37,291 bases of DNA from Pseudomonadota bacterium (GCA_010031735.1 RGZB01000015.1:1-37291), one strand, 5' to 3'. Shown: positions 7,622 through 14,696, numbered from the stretch's first letter. The notes: generated by a model not told the origin, from the letters alone. Translations and numbers: made by a program.

Positions 7622-9063
7622 TGCAAACCTATACCCCCATGACCGAACCACTTTTAAAAGCCATGCAGGCACGTGGCCTGTTCGTCGAGACCCATGTGCA
7701 TTTCCCCGGCTTGTTCACGCCGGAACTGACACTCTCGCTCGGCATCAAAAACGGATGGGTGCATGGCCACACCGGCGAAGTGCTCCGCCCGTTCGCGCAT
7801 CCGAAGAATCCGTACAAGCACTATTCCGAGCTGTTTCTCGCCGGTGCAGATGGCAAAGGCGCCCTCGTGAAAGACGGGATGGTCGCGAAAGACCTGCGCT
7901 ACAACCTCGACCCACGGAATTATCCAGACCTCAAGATCGCGTTCGATATCTTCGACCGTGTCTATGCCTTCACCCACAGCCACCGCTTTGGCGAAGGTGC
8001 GGTGATGCAGGCAGAGGATGTGGCCGCCGTGATGGCCTCCTATCTCGGCCAGTGCCGCGAGCAAGGGCTTCGCCACACCGAAGTGCAGTTCAACTTCACG
8101 ATGGCCGACCATGTGTTCCGTGACAGTGGCCTCAAAACACCCGAAGCACGCCAACACGCGCTCTGCGAACTGCTCGCCGTGGTGGTGGAGGAGTATGCGA
8201 AGCATGATGTGAACCTCGCGTTCCTGCATTGCTTCAACAAAACGGTGATCTCCGGCATCGGCGACGATCTCGAGGAACGCACCGTGCGCGCGGCCGATCT
8301 GGTGCTGCGGCTCAACCGTGATTTCCCGTTCGTAGTCGGCATCCAATCTGCCGGCAACGAAGATATGTACGATGTCGAGAAACTGAAACGCGGCTACGAC
8401 ATGGTCCGCGCGGCCGGTTTGGAATCCGGCGCCCATGCCGGTGAAGGCCGCGGCGGCCCACACGTGATGAAGGTGCTCGACACCTTGCAACTCTCGAACT
8501 TGGGGCACGGCTTCCGCGCCATCGAACTCGATGAGGCGATCGCGGCCGTGCGCGAAGCAGGCATGGTGCTGCACCAATGCCCGATCGTGAACCGTGCACT
8601 CGAATCCAAACTGAAATACGATAGTCAGTCGGGCAAACCGCATGCCGAGGGCGAGAAACGCAATATCGGCGAGGTCTATAACCATCCATTCTTCGAACTA
8701 CTTCGCTCGCATGGTGTGCGCGTGAATATCTGTTCGGACAATCCGGGCTTCTTCGGCAGTTATGAAGAAGAAGTGCGCGCGATGACCGGCATGAGTGTCG
8801 CGTTCCCGAAACACGTGAAGCCCCTCTCCTTCGAGGAACTGGTTATCACGACCTTGAACGGCGTGATGGCGAGTGCGATGAAAGAGAAAGACAAACTCCG
8901 TTTCGCCAATGACCTTAACAAATTCGTCGTCGCCTGGCAGGATATCCAACAGATGCCAACCGGTATCGATTACGGCGACCACCCGCTGTTAGAGCGCGCA
9001 CGTGCCGAACGCATGAATGGTGGCGGAAAAGCAGGCGGTGGCGCGGCTGCCATCCGCAGATAG
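7621..9063 (+). CDS. Adenosine-deaminase-family metallo-deaminase, right arm
   Basis: The 480-residue TIM-barrel protein shows the ADA-family landmarks in order: ETHVHFPG (zinc ligands H25 and H27), GAHAGEG (zinc ligand H272 and proton-donor E275), NLGHGFRA (H296), HQCPIVNRA (319-326) and ICSDNPGFF (370-378). Family members deaminate adenosine, AMP or N6-modified purines. The usual pair is DD, where the first Asp binds zinc and the second contacts the purine. Here it is D373-N374, which may alter substrate choice. Insertions before residue 120 make it longer than typical bacterial ADA (about 330-350). The ATG overlaps the TGA of the LOG gene. It is the last gene of the right arm, and its stop lies one base from that of the convergent iron permease gene with no terminator between them. 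Cytoplasmic. Confidence 0.85.
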   Translation: MQTYTPMTEPLLKAMQARGLFVETHVHFPGLFTPELTLSLGIKNGWVHGHTGEVLRPFAHPKNPYKHYSELFLAGADGKGALVKDGMVAKDLRYNLDPRNYPDLKIAFDIFDRVYAFTHSHRFGEGAVMQAEDVAAVMASYLGQCREQGLRHTEVQFNFTMADHVFRDSGLKTPEARQHALCELLAVVVEEYAKHDVNLAFLHCFNKTVISGIGDDLEERTVRAADLVLRLNRDFPFVVGIQSAGNEDMYDVEKLKRGYDMVRAAGLESGAHAGEGRGGPHVMKVLDTLQLSNLGHGFRAIELDEAIAAVREAGMVLHQCPIVNRALESKLKYDSQSGKPHAEGEKRNIGEVYNHPFFELLRSHGVRVNICSDNPGFFGSYEEEVRAMTGMSVAFPKHVKPLSFEELVITTLNGVMASAMKEKDKLRFANDLNKFVVAWQDIQQMPTGIDYGDHPLLERARAERMNGGGKAGGGAAAIRR

Positions 9064-9064
9064 T

Positions 9065-9478
9065 TTACTCGGCTTCCGGCGTATCCGTATCGAGCTTACC
9101 CGCTTCGAGTTCTTCCCTGGCTTTCCGCGCCAACGCTTCATATTTCGTACGGAACTTATCGAGCGTCCCGATTTCAAGCTCCTCTAAATCGAGCAGCGCA
9201 TTATGCGCGCCTTTCGTGGAGCGGATCAATTCATCGAGCTTGAGCTGGATCGCCTGCGTGTCGCGGTTCTGCGTGTTCTGGATCAGGAACACCATGAGGA
9301 AGGTGATGATGGTAGTCCCCGTATTGATGACGAGCTGCCACGTGTCGCTGAAATGGAAAAGCGGGCCTGTCGCCACCCACACCACGATGACACCGACCGC
9401 AAACACGAACACACTAGGACGCCCACAGAAATGCGCAGCCGCTTTGGCAAAACGGGAATATAGATTGCAAAGGTTCAT
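9065..9478 (-). CDS. Low-affinity iron permease family small membrane protein
   Basis: The 137-residue protein matches the small bacterial low-affinity iron permease family (PF04120 type). It has FAKAAAHFCGRPSVF near the N-terminus, a first membrane segment (about residues 21-40), the family signature FSDTWQLVINTGTTIITFLMVFLIQNTQNRD split between the second membrane segment and the loop, and a charged tail containing QLKLDELIR and HNALLDLEE. It probably sits in the inner membrane; iron transport is inferred from the family name and is weakly proven for bacterial members. An upstream in-frame ATG exists at 9514. I chose 9478 because AAGGA lies 7 bp before it and the family begins at this point. 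Confidence 0.88.
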   Translation of the reverse strand: MNLCNLYSRFAKAAAHFCGRPSVFVFAVGVIVVWVATGPLFHFSDTWQLVINTGTTIITFLMVFLIQNTQNRDTQAIQLKLDELIRSTKGAHNALLDLEELEIGTLDKFRTKYEALARKAREELEAGKLDTDTPEAE

Positions 9479-9542
9479 ATGGATTTCCTTATTATCTGGA
9501 GTATAAAAGGACAAGGTGGAATCAGAATCAATTATATTGAAA

Positions 9543-9617
9543 TGGTGCCGCCTGAGGGATTTGAACCCCCGACCTACTGATTACAAATCAGTTGCTCTAC
9601 CCCTGAGCTAAGGCGGC
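9543..9617 (-). tRNA. tRNA-Thr (anticodon UGU)
   Basis: On the minus strand the sequence folds as a full cloverleaf. The acceptor GCCGCCT pairs with AGGCGGC, the anticodon stem is ACTGA/TCAGT with loop TTTGTAA (anticodon TGT), and the T arm is GGGGG-TTCAAAT-CCCTC. The 3' CCA is encoded. It is the same isoacceptor as thrU, first tRNA of the E. coli tRNA-tufB operon. Confidence 0.97.
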
Positions 9618-9638
9618 TGATAGCCTTGAAAAGCGTGC

Positions 9639-10589
9639 CTAGACAGGCGTTATGTTTGTAGGCGGTTTTGCCTTGCGCCGCAAGCCTAAAATCTGCTTCG
9701 GGATCAGCCTATCAAACGTACCGGTCGCAAGCATCACGCCGGCTGCGGCGAGCAAAATACCCATCACTTCGAGCAATGTCGGCACCTCGTGCAGGAAGGG
9801 TACGGCAGCCAAGGTCGCCATCACGGGAACAAGCGGAATGAAGGCTGCGGAACCACTGGCACCCAAGAGTTCTACACCTTTGTTATACGCCAGTAGTGCC
9901 AAGATGTTCGTGAGTATCCCTTGGTAGAAACCCTGCCAGACGATCTCGCCCATCGGTGCTTCGTGCAGGTGCGAGGGCAGGAAGAAATAGAAGATCGGAA
10001 GGTAAAGTATCATCGAGAGTGCCGCCATCACCGATGTATTCTCGAGTGGAGCCGCGCGCCATTTTTTCGAAAGCACGGCATAGACACCCCACGTGCTGCC
10101 CGCGATCATGAGCAGCAGATGGCCGAACCACACGCGCGCACCGTCCACCTGCCCTTTCGCCGCCATCAGGAACGCGACAATACCGAGCACGCCGAGGAGA
10201 ATGCCCGCGAGCTTCGCACGCGAGAATTGTTCCTTCAGCAGGAAGTAGCTCAAGATACAGGTAATGGATGTCGTGAAGGCATAGATGATCGAGCAGTGCG
10301 ACGCGGGGACATATTGGAACGCGGAGATCGTCATCAGGTTATAGGGTGCCCCCATCAGCATCATGAGGATAACGCCGCCGATGATGCCCCACGGCCCCAC
10401 GCGGAAACGCACGCGGAGTGCGACCGGTGAGAGCAATAATCCCGCGACGGTGAAGCGGATCGCAGCGATGTCGTACGGCGTGAGGTGGCCTTTCACCCCG
10501 ACGCGGCTCACCACAACCCAGCCACCCCAAACGGTGACGGCGAAGAGCATACAGAGTATGCCTTTTACGATATGTTTTTCTTTGGTCAT
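9639..10589 (-). CDS. EamA/DMT-superfamily transporter
   Basis: The 316-residue protein is almost wholly hydrophobic, with about ten predicted membrane helices arranged as two five-helix EamA repeats. The first repeat starts at GILCMLFAVTVWGGWVVVSR (10-29), with IAAIRFTVAGLLL typical of the second helix. The second repeat starts around HLLLMIAGSTWGVYAVLSKKW. The family exports or exchanges metabolites such as amino acids, nucleotide precursors or cofactors across the inner membrane; the substrate cannot be told. The C-terminal tail is basic (LGLRRKAKPPTN). No clear ribosome-binding site was seen before the ATG at 10589. It lies between tRNA-Thr and a small GC-rich gene, all on the minus strand, with a terminator between it and that upstream gene. 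Confidence 0.9.
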   Translation of the reverse strand: MTKEKHIVKGILCMLFAVTVWGGWVVVSRVGVKGHLTPYDIAAIRFTVAGLLLSPVALRVRFRVGPWGIIGGVILMMLMGAPYNLMTISAFQYVPASHCSIIYAFTTSITCILSYFLLKEQFSRAKLAGILLGVLGIVAFLMAAKGQVDGARVWFGHLLLMIAGSTWGVYAVLSKKWRAAPLENTSVMAALSMILYLPIFYFFLPSHLHEAPMGEIVWQGFYQGILTNILALLAYNKGVELLGASGSAAFIPLVPVMATLAAVPFLHEVPTLLEVMGILLAAAGVMLATGTFDRLIPKQILGLRRKAKPPTNITPV

Positions 10590-10664
10590 GGGATGTCCGG
10601 AAATACTGACTGATGCAGTATCGTGTTTTCATGCATGCGGCAAGAAAAATCCCCCTAAAATGCG

Positions 10665-10685
10665 AAAAGGGCCCCGTAGGGCCCG
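10665..10685 (-). terminator. Intrinsic terminator of the 50-residue gene
   Basis: Read on the minus strand, GGGCCC-TACG-GGGCCC forms a 6-bp GC hairpin followed by TTTTCGCATTTT. It starts 6 bases after the TAA of the small gene. The GGGG...TTTTCG ending resembles the terminators at 25783 and 26561. Confidence 0.8.
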
Positions 10686-10690
10686 ATTCT

Positions 10691-10843
10691 TTACTTCCCG
10701 CGCCGCGTCCAGAACACGAAGGCGACGACGAGCATCACGTCCGGTGCCATCGCGATCGTCCAGAGCAGGAGTGGCGTCGCGACGATCATGAACGGTACCC
10801 AGATCATCGGGTGTACGTTCTCTTCCGAATCGAACTTGAGCAT
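10691..10843 (-). CDS. 50-residue membrane peptide of an orphan cassette
   Basis: The frame reads MLKFDSEENVHPMIW, a long hydrophobic stretch (about residues 14-46, one long or two short membrane helices with APD in the middle) and the basic end WTRRGK. GAGG lies 5 bp before the ATG, a promoter-like element lies about 56 bp upstream and a hairpin terminator follows directly, so this looks like a complete single-gene transcription unit. Both lysine codons are AAG and the gene is GC-rich, unlike many neighbours. I do not recognise a family. A membrane-anchored regulator, small toxin or stress peptide are possibilities without direct support. Confidence 0.65.
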   Translation of the reverse strand: MLKFDSEENVHPMIWVPFMIVATPLLLWTIAMAPDVMLVVAFVFWTRRGK

Positions 10844-10898
10844 AGACACCTCGGGGTATTGGGGCGTGTCTCAACCAGTAAAGGACAAATACGGGTAT

Positions 10899-10926
10899 AG
10901 TATAATTCCCTGAGATTACAGGATTA
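10899..10926 (-). promoter_or_regulatory. Promoter of the shared TAATCC-N16-TATACT type
   Basis: On the minus strand ATAATCCTGTAA (10927 down to 10916) contains TAATCC. Exactly 16 bp later comes TATACT (10904-10899). The same layout recurs at 25207-25234 and 25866-25893, each upstream of a GC-rich orphan gene. It sits 56 bp before the ATG of the 50-residue gene. Confidence 0.6.
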
Positions 10927-11089
10927 TTTCACATATAAGACATTGATTTATATGTATTATATACCCACGCCCTTAAACCTTCTATTAGCTAGAAAATAAC
11001 AATTCTTTTATGGTTCAGGTCAGGCGCATAGTGGAAGGTATGGCAAACGCATTACCTCCCAATAGCGGAAGAAGAGCACAGTTAACGAC

Positions 11090-11244
11090 ATGGGTAAGAA
11101 TCCACCGTGGTCGCAGCGGTGGCCATCGGTAAAGCGATGGGTATCGAAAACTTCGGTGACGATCACCCGACCAATGCCGAGCGTATTGACGCACAGGAAA
11201 AGACGCTCAAGAATCGCAAGGATTCGGAAAGCAAAGGCCGCTAG
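11090..11244 (+). pseudogene. Possible frameshifted small gene remnant
   Basis: An ATG at 11090 opens MGKNP. One base out of phase the sequence continues TVVAAVAIGKAMGIENFGDD, ending with a Lys/Arg/Glu-rich tail and TAG at 11244. Joining the two needs a single frameshift near 11104. A GTG at 11107 could alternatively start an intact 45-residue frame, but no ribosome-binding site is clear. The TAG abuts the stop of convergent rlmB. The rest of the stretch from 10928 to 11089 is AT-rich and I see no gene in it. Confidence 0.35.
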
Positions 11245-12195
11245 TTACTTCTGGTTCACCGCGTAGAGCGCAACCGCCGCCGCATTCGAGACGTTCAGCG
11301 ATTCTACCGCATCCCCGATCGGGATCTTCACCAGCATATCGCAGTTCTCGGCAGTCAGCCTGCGAAGGCCCCGCCCCTCCGCACCCATCACGAGTGCGAC
11401 GCGCGTATAGTCCGGCATGTCGCTGATGAAGGTCTTGGCTTCACCGTCCAAACCGATCAGCCATACATCCATCTCCTTTAGATCTTTCATGCAAGAAGCA
11501 AGATTCGTCACCGTTACCACCGGTACACTCTCAAGCGCGCCAGAGGCTGCTTTTGCCATCACGCCTGATTCCCGCGCTGCGTGATGTTCCAGCACGATCA
11601 CCGCAGAAGCACCGAATGCCGCCGCACTGCGAAGCACCGCACCGACGTTATGCGGGTCGCTTACCTGATCCAGGATCACGAGGGTCGCTTTGCCTTCCGG
11701 CAGTTCGATATCATGGAGGGATTTTTCCGGCAGCGGGCTTACTTCAATGACAATCCCTTGATGTACCGATTCATCCTTGAGCAGCACGTTCAATTCATCC
11801 GTCGTCACCACACGGTGCGGGAGATATTTATAATCCGCGAGCATCGGCATGGTTTCCATCGTAGACGGTGTCACCATCATGAAATGGATCTGGCGATTCT
11901 CGTTCTTCAAGGCCGCTTCGACGGCATGTTTCCCGTAGATATAATAATTCATGCCCGCAAGTTCGCGGCGGCGGAAGGATTCCTTACGGCCATCGCGGTC
12001 ATTGCGTGAATGGCCACCTTGCGCGCTACCCGTGCGCTGCTTATTGCCATCGCTATCGCGGCGGAATTCCCGGCGTTCGTTACGACCATTCCGTTGTTCG
12101 GAACGATCCTTACGATGTCCTTCATTCCCGTGCTTACCACCCTTACCGCGTGGTTTATCACGTTTTCCGCCAAAATCCCGGTGTTTCTGACTCAT
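11245..12195 (-). CDS. rlmB: 23S rRNA 2'-O-methyltransferase RlmB (TrmH/SpoU family) with basic N-terminal extension
   Basis: Residues from about 81 (MNYYIYGKHAVEAAL) to 316 form a standard RlmB: a substrate-binding N-domain, then the SPOUT knot with motif 1 DPHNVGAVLRSAAAFG, motif 2 VMGAEGRGLRRL and motif 3 IPIGDAVESLNVSNAAAVAL. The enzyme methylates the ribose of G2251 (E. coli numbering) in the 23S rRNA P-loop using S-adenosylmethionine. The first 80 residues are an unusual low-complexity, very basic Arg/Lys/Gly/His/Asn/Asp-rich segment, probably disordered and RNA-binding; a start at Met81 would give a normal-length protein. In many alphaproteobacteria rlmB lies just before tRNA-Tyr/tRNA-Gly, and tRNA-Tyr is indeed near here, although divergent. 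Confidence 0.93.
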   Translation of the reverse strand: MSQKHRDFGGKRDKPRGKGGKHGNEGHRKDRSEQRNGRNERREFRRDSDGNKQRTGSAQGGHSRNDRDGRKESFRRRELAGMNYYIYGKHAVEAALKNENRQIHFMMVTPSTMETMPMLADYKYLPHRVVTTDELNVLLKDESVHQGIVIEVSPLPEKSLHDIELPEGKATLVILDQVSDPHNVGAVLRSAAAFGASAVIVLEHHAARESGVMAKAASGALESVPVVTVTNLASCMKDLKEMDVWLIGLDGEAKTFISDMPDYTRVALVMGAEGRGLRRLTAENCDMLVKIPIGDAVESLNVSNAAAVALYAVNQK

Positions 12196-12325
12196 ATACC
12201 CATTGACAACTTATGGCAGTTTAACTAAATGGTAAAACTAGAATGCTGCCGGTTAAAAATCGAGGCGGATACTAGACGTATCGCCGCCCGCACGCAAACG
12301 AAAACATGGTGATTTAAGAGGAATT

Positions 12326-12529
12326 ATGCGCTTCATCCTTCTCGCAGCTTTGGTAACGCTGGTCAGTCTGCCGGCAGAGGCACGGATCACCAAAGAAGGT
12401 TCCTATTTCGCCTCGAAATATAAAACAGCGAAAACCAGCCGGATGTTCCCAAGTGACCTTTTCACGCAAACCAGCATCACGCCGCGTAAACGCCTGGGTG
12501 AAAAAAGGCCGTGGGACAATAACATCTAG
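12326..12529 (+). CDS. Small secreted basic protein, unknown function
   Basis: The 67-residue frame begins with a clear signal peptide (MRFILLAALVTLVSLPAEA, cleavage after residue 19). The mature peptide of about 48 residues is rich in Lys, Arg, Ser and Thr (ITKEGSYFASKYKTAKTSR...), with no cysteine. AGAGGA lies directly upstream of the ATG (3-4 bp spacing, rather short). I recognise no family. The export signal and ribosome-binding site make a real gene likely. Confidence 0.6.
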   Translation: MRFILLAALVTLVSLPAEARITKEGSYFASKYKTAKTSRMFPSDLFTQTSITPRKRLGEKRPWDNNI

Positions 12530-12618
12530 TTGCACGTAACCTACTGATTTTAGAACTTGCAAATAAGATAAAGAACTGTATTTTCGCTTCTCCCAAGTCG
12601 GGTTCCCCGATGCAGAGA

Positions 12619-12639
12619 TGTGGAGGATTGGCCGAGCGG
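12619..12639 (+). repeat. Truncated copy of the tRNA-Tyr 5' end
   Basis: TGTGGAGGATTGGCCGAGCGG matches 12708-12728 (the start of tRNA-Tyr with 3 leader bases) at 20 of 21 positions. After it the sequence diverges into GCATGC-AAC-GCATGC and cannot be completed into a cloverleaf. It looks like the scar of a duplication, recombination or integration event at the tRNA gene. Confidence 0.6.
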
Positions 12640-12710
12640 CCCGCATGCAACGCATGCAGACCTAACTATTTGACCGCTCTTGCTTACTTCACATCATGAA
12701 AATCTCCTGT

Positions 12711-12796
12711 GGAGGAGTGGCCGAGCGGTCAATGGCAGCAGACTGTAAATCTGCCCTCTTACGAGTTCGAAGGTTCAAATCCTTCCTCCTCCACCA
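12711..12796 (+). tRNA. tRNA-Tyr (anticodon GUA)
   Basis: This is a class II tRNA of 86 nt including encoded CCA. The acceptor GGAGGAG pairs with CTCCTCC, the anticodon arm is CAGACTGTAAATCTG with anticodon GTA, and there is a long variable arm plus T arm GAAGG-TTCAAAT-CCTTC. It is the same species as tyrU in the E. coli tRNA-tufB operon. Confidence 0.96.
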
Positions 12797-12829
12797 TTTT
12801 TCACCCTATCTTATGACTGGTCACATCCC

Positions 12830-14023
12830 CTATGGATGGCGCTCTTTGTATTGCTTGAGCGCATTCTGGTAGTCTTCCGATTTCAGTATGATCGGCATAT
12901 AGCGGATAGCCCGCTTCTGTTTAAGCGTAAAGCTCTTGGCGTTAAAACTACCTCGCGCACCGCAGAATTTACTGCAATTATTCTCGGGATCCTCAAAACT
13001 GATCTTATCCCCATCTAGTTTTATCGTAAGCAGACAACTATTCTCTTTTGCCGGATCCTGGAAAACAAACCCGCCGACTTTCTTATATTCCGCCACACCG
13101 GAAATGCCGCAACCGTGCCCGTTAAAGAATTCCAGACTCATCTTGATATAGGCCGCGGAATCGGCAATCCGCACGAACTCGAATATGTCTTCCGATGGGT
13201 ATTCCCCACCGTCGATGGTGCCGTTCTTGAAGCGCTTTTTATAGACCCCTTCCATTTTCTCTATGAGCGACTTCGCCTCTTTCACGTCTCCGTCCGGGCC
13301 GTATTCCGCGTTCATTTTCTGCGATTGAGCCTTTAACTCCGCAATCTTCGTGTTGTATTCCGCGGTAAGGCAGGCCTTCACATCGGTTGCTGCATCACAT
13401 TTCTGTATCGTCTTGTCCAGCCAGAACATGGGCTTATCGAGGTGCCTATTGGCAAGTGAAAGATCCGTATCATTCGAAACCGTGGGGATTTTATTGATGC
13501 TTTCTGCCAGTGCCTGCAAATCCGCATCGGTGCACCAGACGCGCGCTGCTTGGGTTAGTTCTGCTGCACATACTTGCGACGACCATGCCCTACCCACGAA
13601 ATTCTCTTTCGATTTGAGCGTATAGGTTCTCTGTTCCCCGGCTTTTAGCGGTTCGCATGTGCCCATGCTGCAGTTTTCTGCGCCCGCGTGGAGCGTAATA
13701 GTGTTATTCTTCGGGTCACGTTCCAGCTGGAATGCGCAGCTGCTTTCGAACTTACTGGAGCTTACCAGCTGAAGCTTTGATGCATTCGTGTTGGGAGTAG
13801 GCTCTATAATACCGCTTCGTTTGCAATTAGGGGTATCATCCATCCCGAAGGTATCCACCTCGCATTTACCGCTGTCGTCGCATTTGCGGATACTGATGCC
13901 ATACTGATGCCTTCCCGCTTCTTGTGATTTCCACTCGCCTTGCCATGGGTTCTCTTCTTTCGCATTCGCAGTGAAGCAGAACAACAGAACGAGCAGTGTA
14001 TATAGAAGTGTTTTACCTAACAT
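12830..14023 (-). CDS. Periplasmic protein with an LprI/DUF1311-like segment
   Basis: The product (397 residues) has a signal peptide MLGKTLLYTLLVLLFCFTANA (cleavage after about residue 21) and a cysteine-rich mature part. Around residues 145-235 the pattern CAAELTQAARVWCTDADLQAL ... WLDKTIQKCDAATDVKACLTAEYNTKIAEL matches the C-x..C-D-x-L / W-x..C..CL-x-Y-x-x-I-x-x-L layout of LprI/DUF1311 proteins, some of which inhibit lysozymes. The flanking N- and C-terminal parts each resemble a lipocalin-like beta sheet of unknown family. In-frame starts exist at 14047 (GTG) and 14041 (ATG). I chose 14023 because AAGGAGAG lies 7 bp upstream and the signal peptide then has a normal length. Role unproven; lysozyme inhibition is an inference from one segment. 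Confidence 0.65.
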   Translation of the reverse strand: MLGKTLLYTLLVLLFCFTANAKEENPWQGEWKSQEAGRHQYGISIRKCDDSGKCEVDTFGMDDTPNCKRSGIIEPTPNTNASKLQLVSSSKFESSCAFQLERDPKNNTITLHAGAENCSMGTCEPLKAGEQRTYTLKSKENFVGRAWSSQVCAAELTQAARVWCTDADLQALAESINKIPTVSNDTDLSLANRHLDKPMFWLDKTIQKCDAATDVKACLTAEYNTKIAELKAQSQKMNAEYGPDGDVKEAKSLIEKMEGVYKKRFKNGTIDGGEYPSEDIFEFVRIADSAAYIKMSLEFFNGHGCGISGVAEYKKVGGFVFQDPAKENSCLLTIKLDGDKISFEDPENNCSKFCGARGSFNAKSFTLKQKRAIRYMPIILKSEDYQNALKQYKERHP

Positions 14024-14124
14024 CAGGATTCTCTCCTTCATCAACACTTCTTCTTACATGATATTTACTCATGTGTCTTGAGAGTCGTGCAGGTATTTGA
14101 TGATTTTCACCTTATGGTGGCTCC

Positions 14125-14462
14125 ATGAAAAAGACATCCGAAGAAAAGACCCGTACCCAGCATACCGTCGCGGAACAGCGCGAGATTCAGGAACAAATAG
14201 CAAAACACGTTCACTTGCAGCCCATCTGGTGCCGGAAGGTATCCGTCTGAATGCGGTAGCACCCGGCCCGGTGTGGACACCGCTCAATCCCGCGGACAAA
14301 GAGTGAAAGGATGTGGCTCATTTCAGAGAGAAGACGCCCATGAAGCGACCGGCACAGCATGAAGAGATTGCGCCCGCGTATGTGTTCCTCGCCTCCCCGC
14401 ATTGCTCGGGTTACATCACCGGTGAGATCCTACCCATCATCGGCGGATATAACGGCGGTTAG
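14125..14462 (+). pseudogene. Decayed short-chain dehydrogenase/reductase (SDR)
   Basis: One frame gives SLAAHLVPEGIRLNAVAPGPVWTPLNPADKE and, after an in-frame TGA at 14304-14306, continues KDVAHFREKTPMKRPAQHEEIAPAYVFLASP...GYITGEILPIIGGY. This is the C-terminal third of a glucose/YhdG-like SDR: the helix after the catalytic Tyr-Lys, the N-x-V-x-PG-P-x-x-T strand and the C-terminal cap. The N-terminal start (MKKTSEEKTRTQHTV) is in another frame and about 180-200 residues holding the NAD-binding GxxxGxG and the YxxxK are missing. So there is an internal deletion plus a nonsense mutation, and no active enzyme can be made. Confidence 0.85.
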
Positions 14463-14534
14463 AAAATCTATAAGGTTTCACATTTCCGTCATATTCACCC
14501 GCTATGTTCTGCTTAAGTTAACCAACGGAAAGTC

Positions 14535-14696
14535 ATGCTTATGAGAACGAGTGAACCATTTGAATCCGAAACACCACTCTTAGACTTTCTGGAACAAGCC
14601 AATGATTATTCGCTGCTCGAATTCATGGATACGCTGATCAGGACGCGCCCACCCACTGCGTCGCTCGAAAAACGCCTCAAGCGTTACAATCGCTAA
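14535..14696 (+). CDS. 53-residue protein, unknown function
   Basis: The frame encodes an acidic, leucine-rich N-terminal half (TPLLDFLEQANDYSLLEFMD) and a basic end (KRLKRYNR). It has no signal peptide or cysteine and could be one or two amphipathic helices. GGAA lies close upstream of the ATG at 14535; a second ATG at 14541 would remove two residues. It ends 5 bp before the convergent zinc-ribbon gene. Composition looks coding, but there is no family I recognise. Confidence 0.5.
   Translation: MLMRTSEPFESETPLLDFLEQANDYSLLEFMDTLIRTRPPTASLEKRLKRYNR

Noticed and set aside
7654-8685. Long minus-strand frame inside the ADA gene
   Set aside because: Its composition (His, Val, Phe, Glu excess) is that of an antisense shadow, and the ADA motifs on the plus strand are unambiguous.
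1434-9063. RADAR-type antiviral RNA-editing system
   Set aside because: RADAR needs the large ATPase RdrA next to its adenosine deaminase; no ATPase is encoded here and the deaminase looks like a soluble ADA-family enzyme.
1434-9063. Ordinary purine/pyrimidine salvage operon
   Set aside because: No nucleoside phosphorylase, kinase or phosphopentomutase gene is present, and the tandem deaminases and enlarged LOG proteins are not standard salvage enzymes. Salvage of an unusual substrate remains possible.
11040-11132. 30-codon frame starting at 11040
   Set aside because: It has no usable ribosome-binding spacing, an atypical Arg/Gly composition and no support beyond an ATG.
12622-12698. A second functional tRNA (Ser- or Tyr-like)
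   Set aside because: Only the acceptor 5' strand and D-arm start match. No anticodon stem, T arm or pairing 3' acceptor strand could be found.
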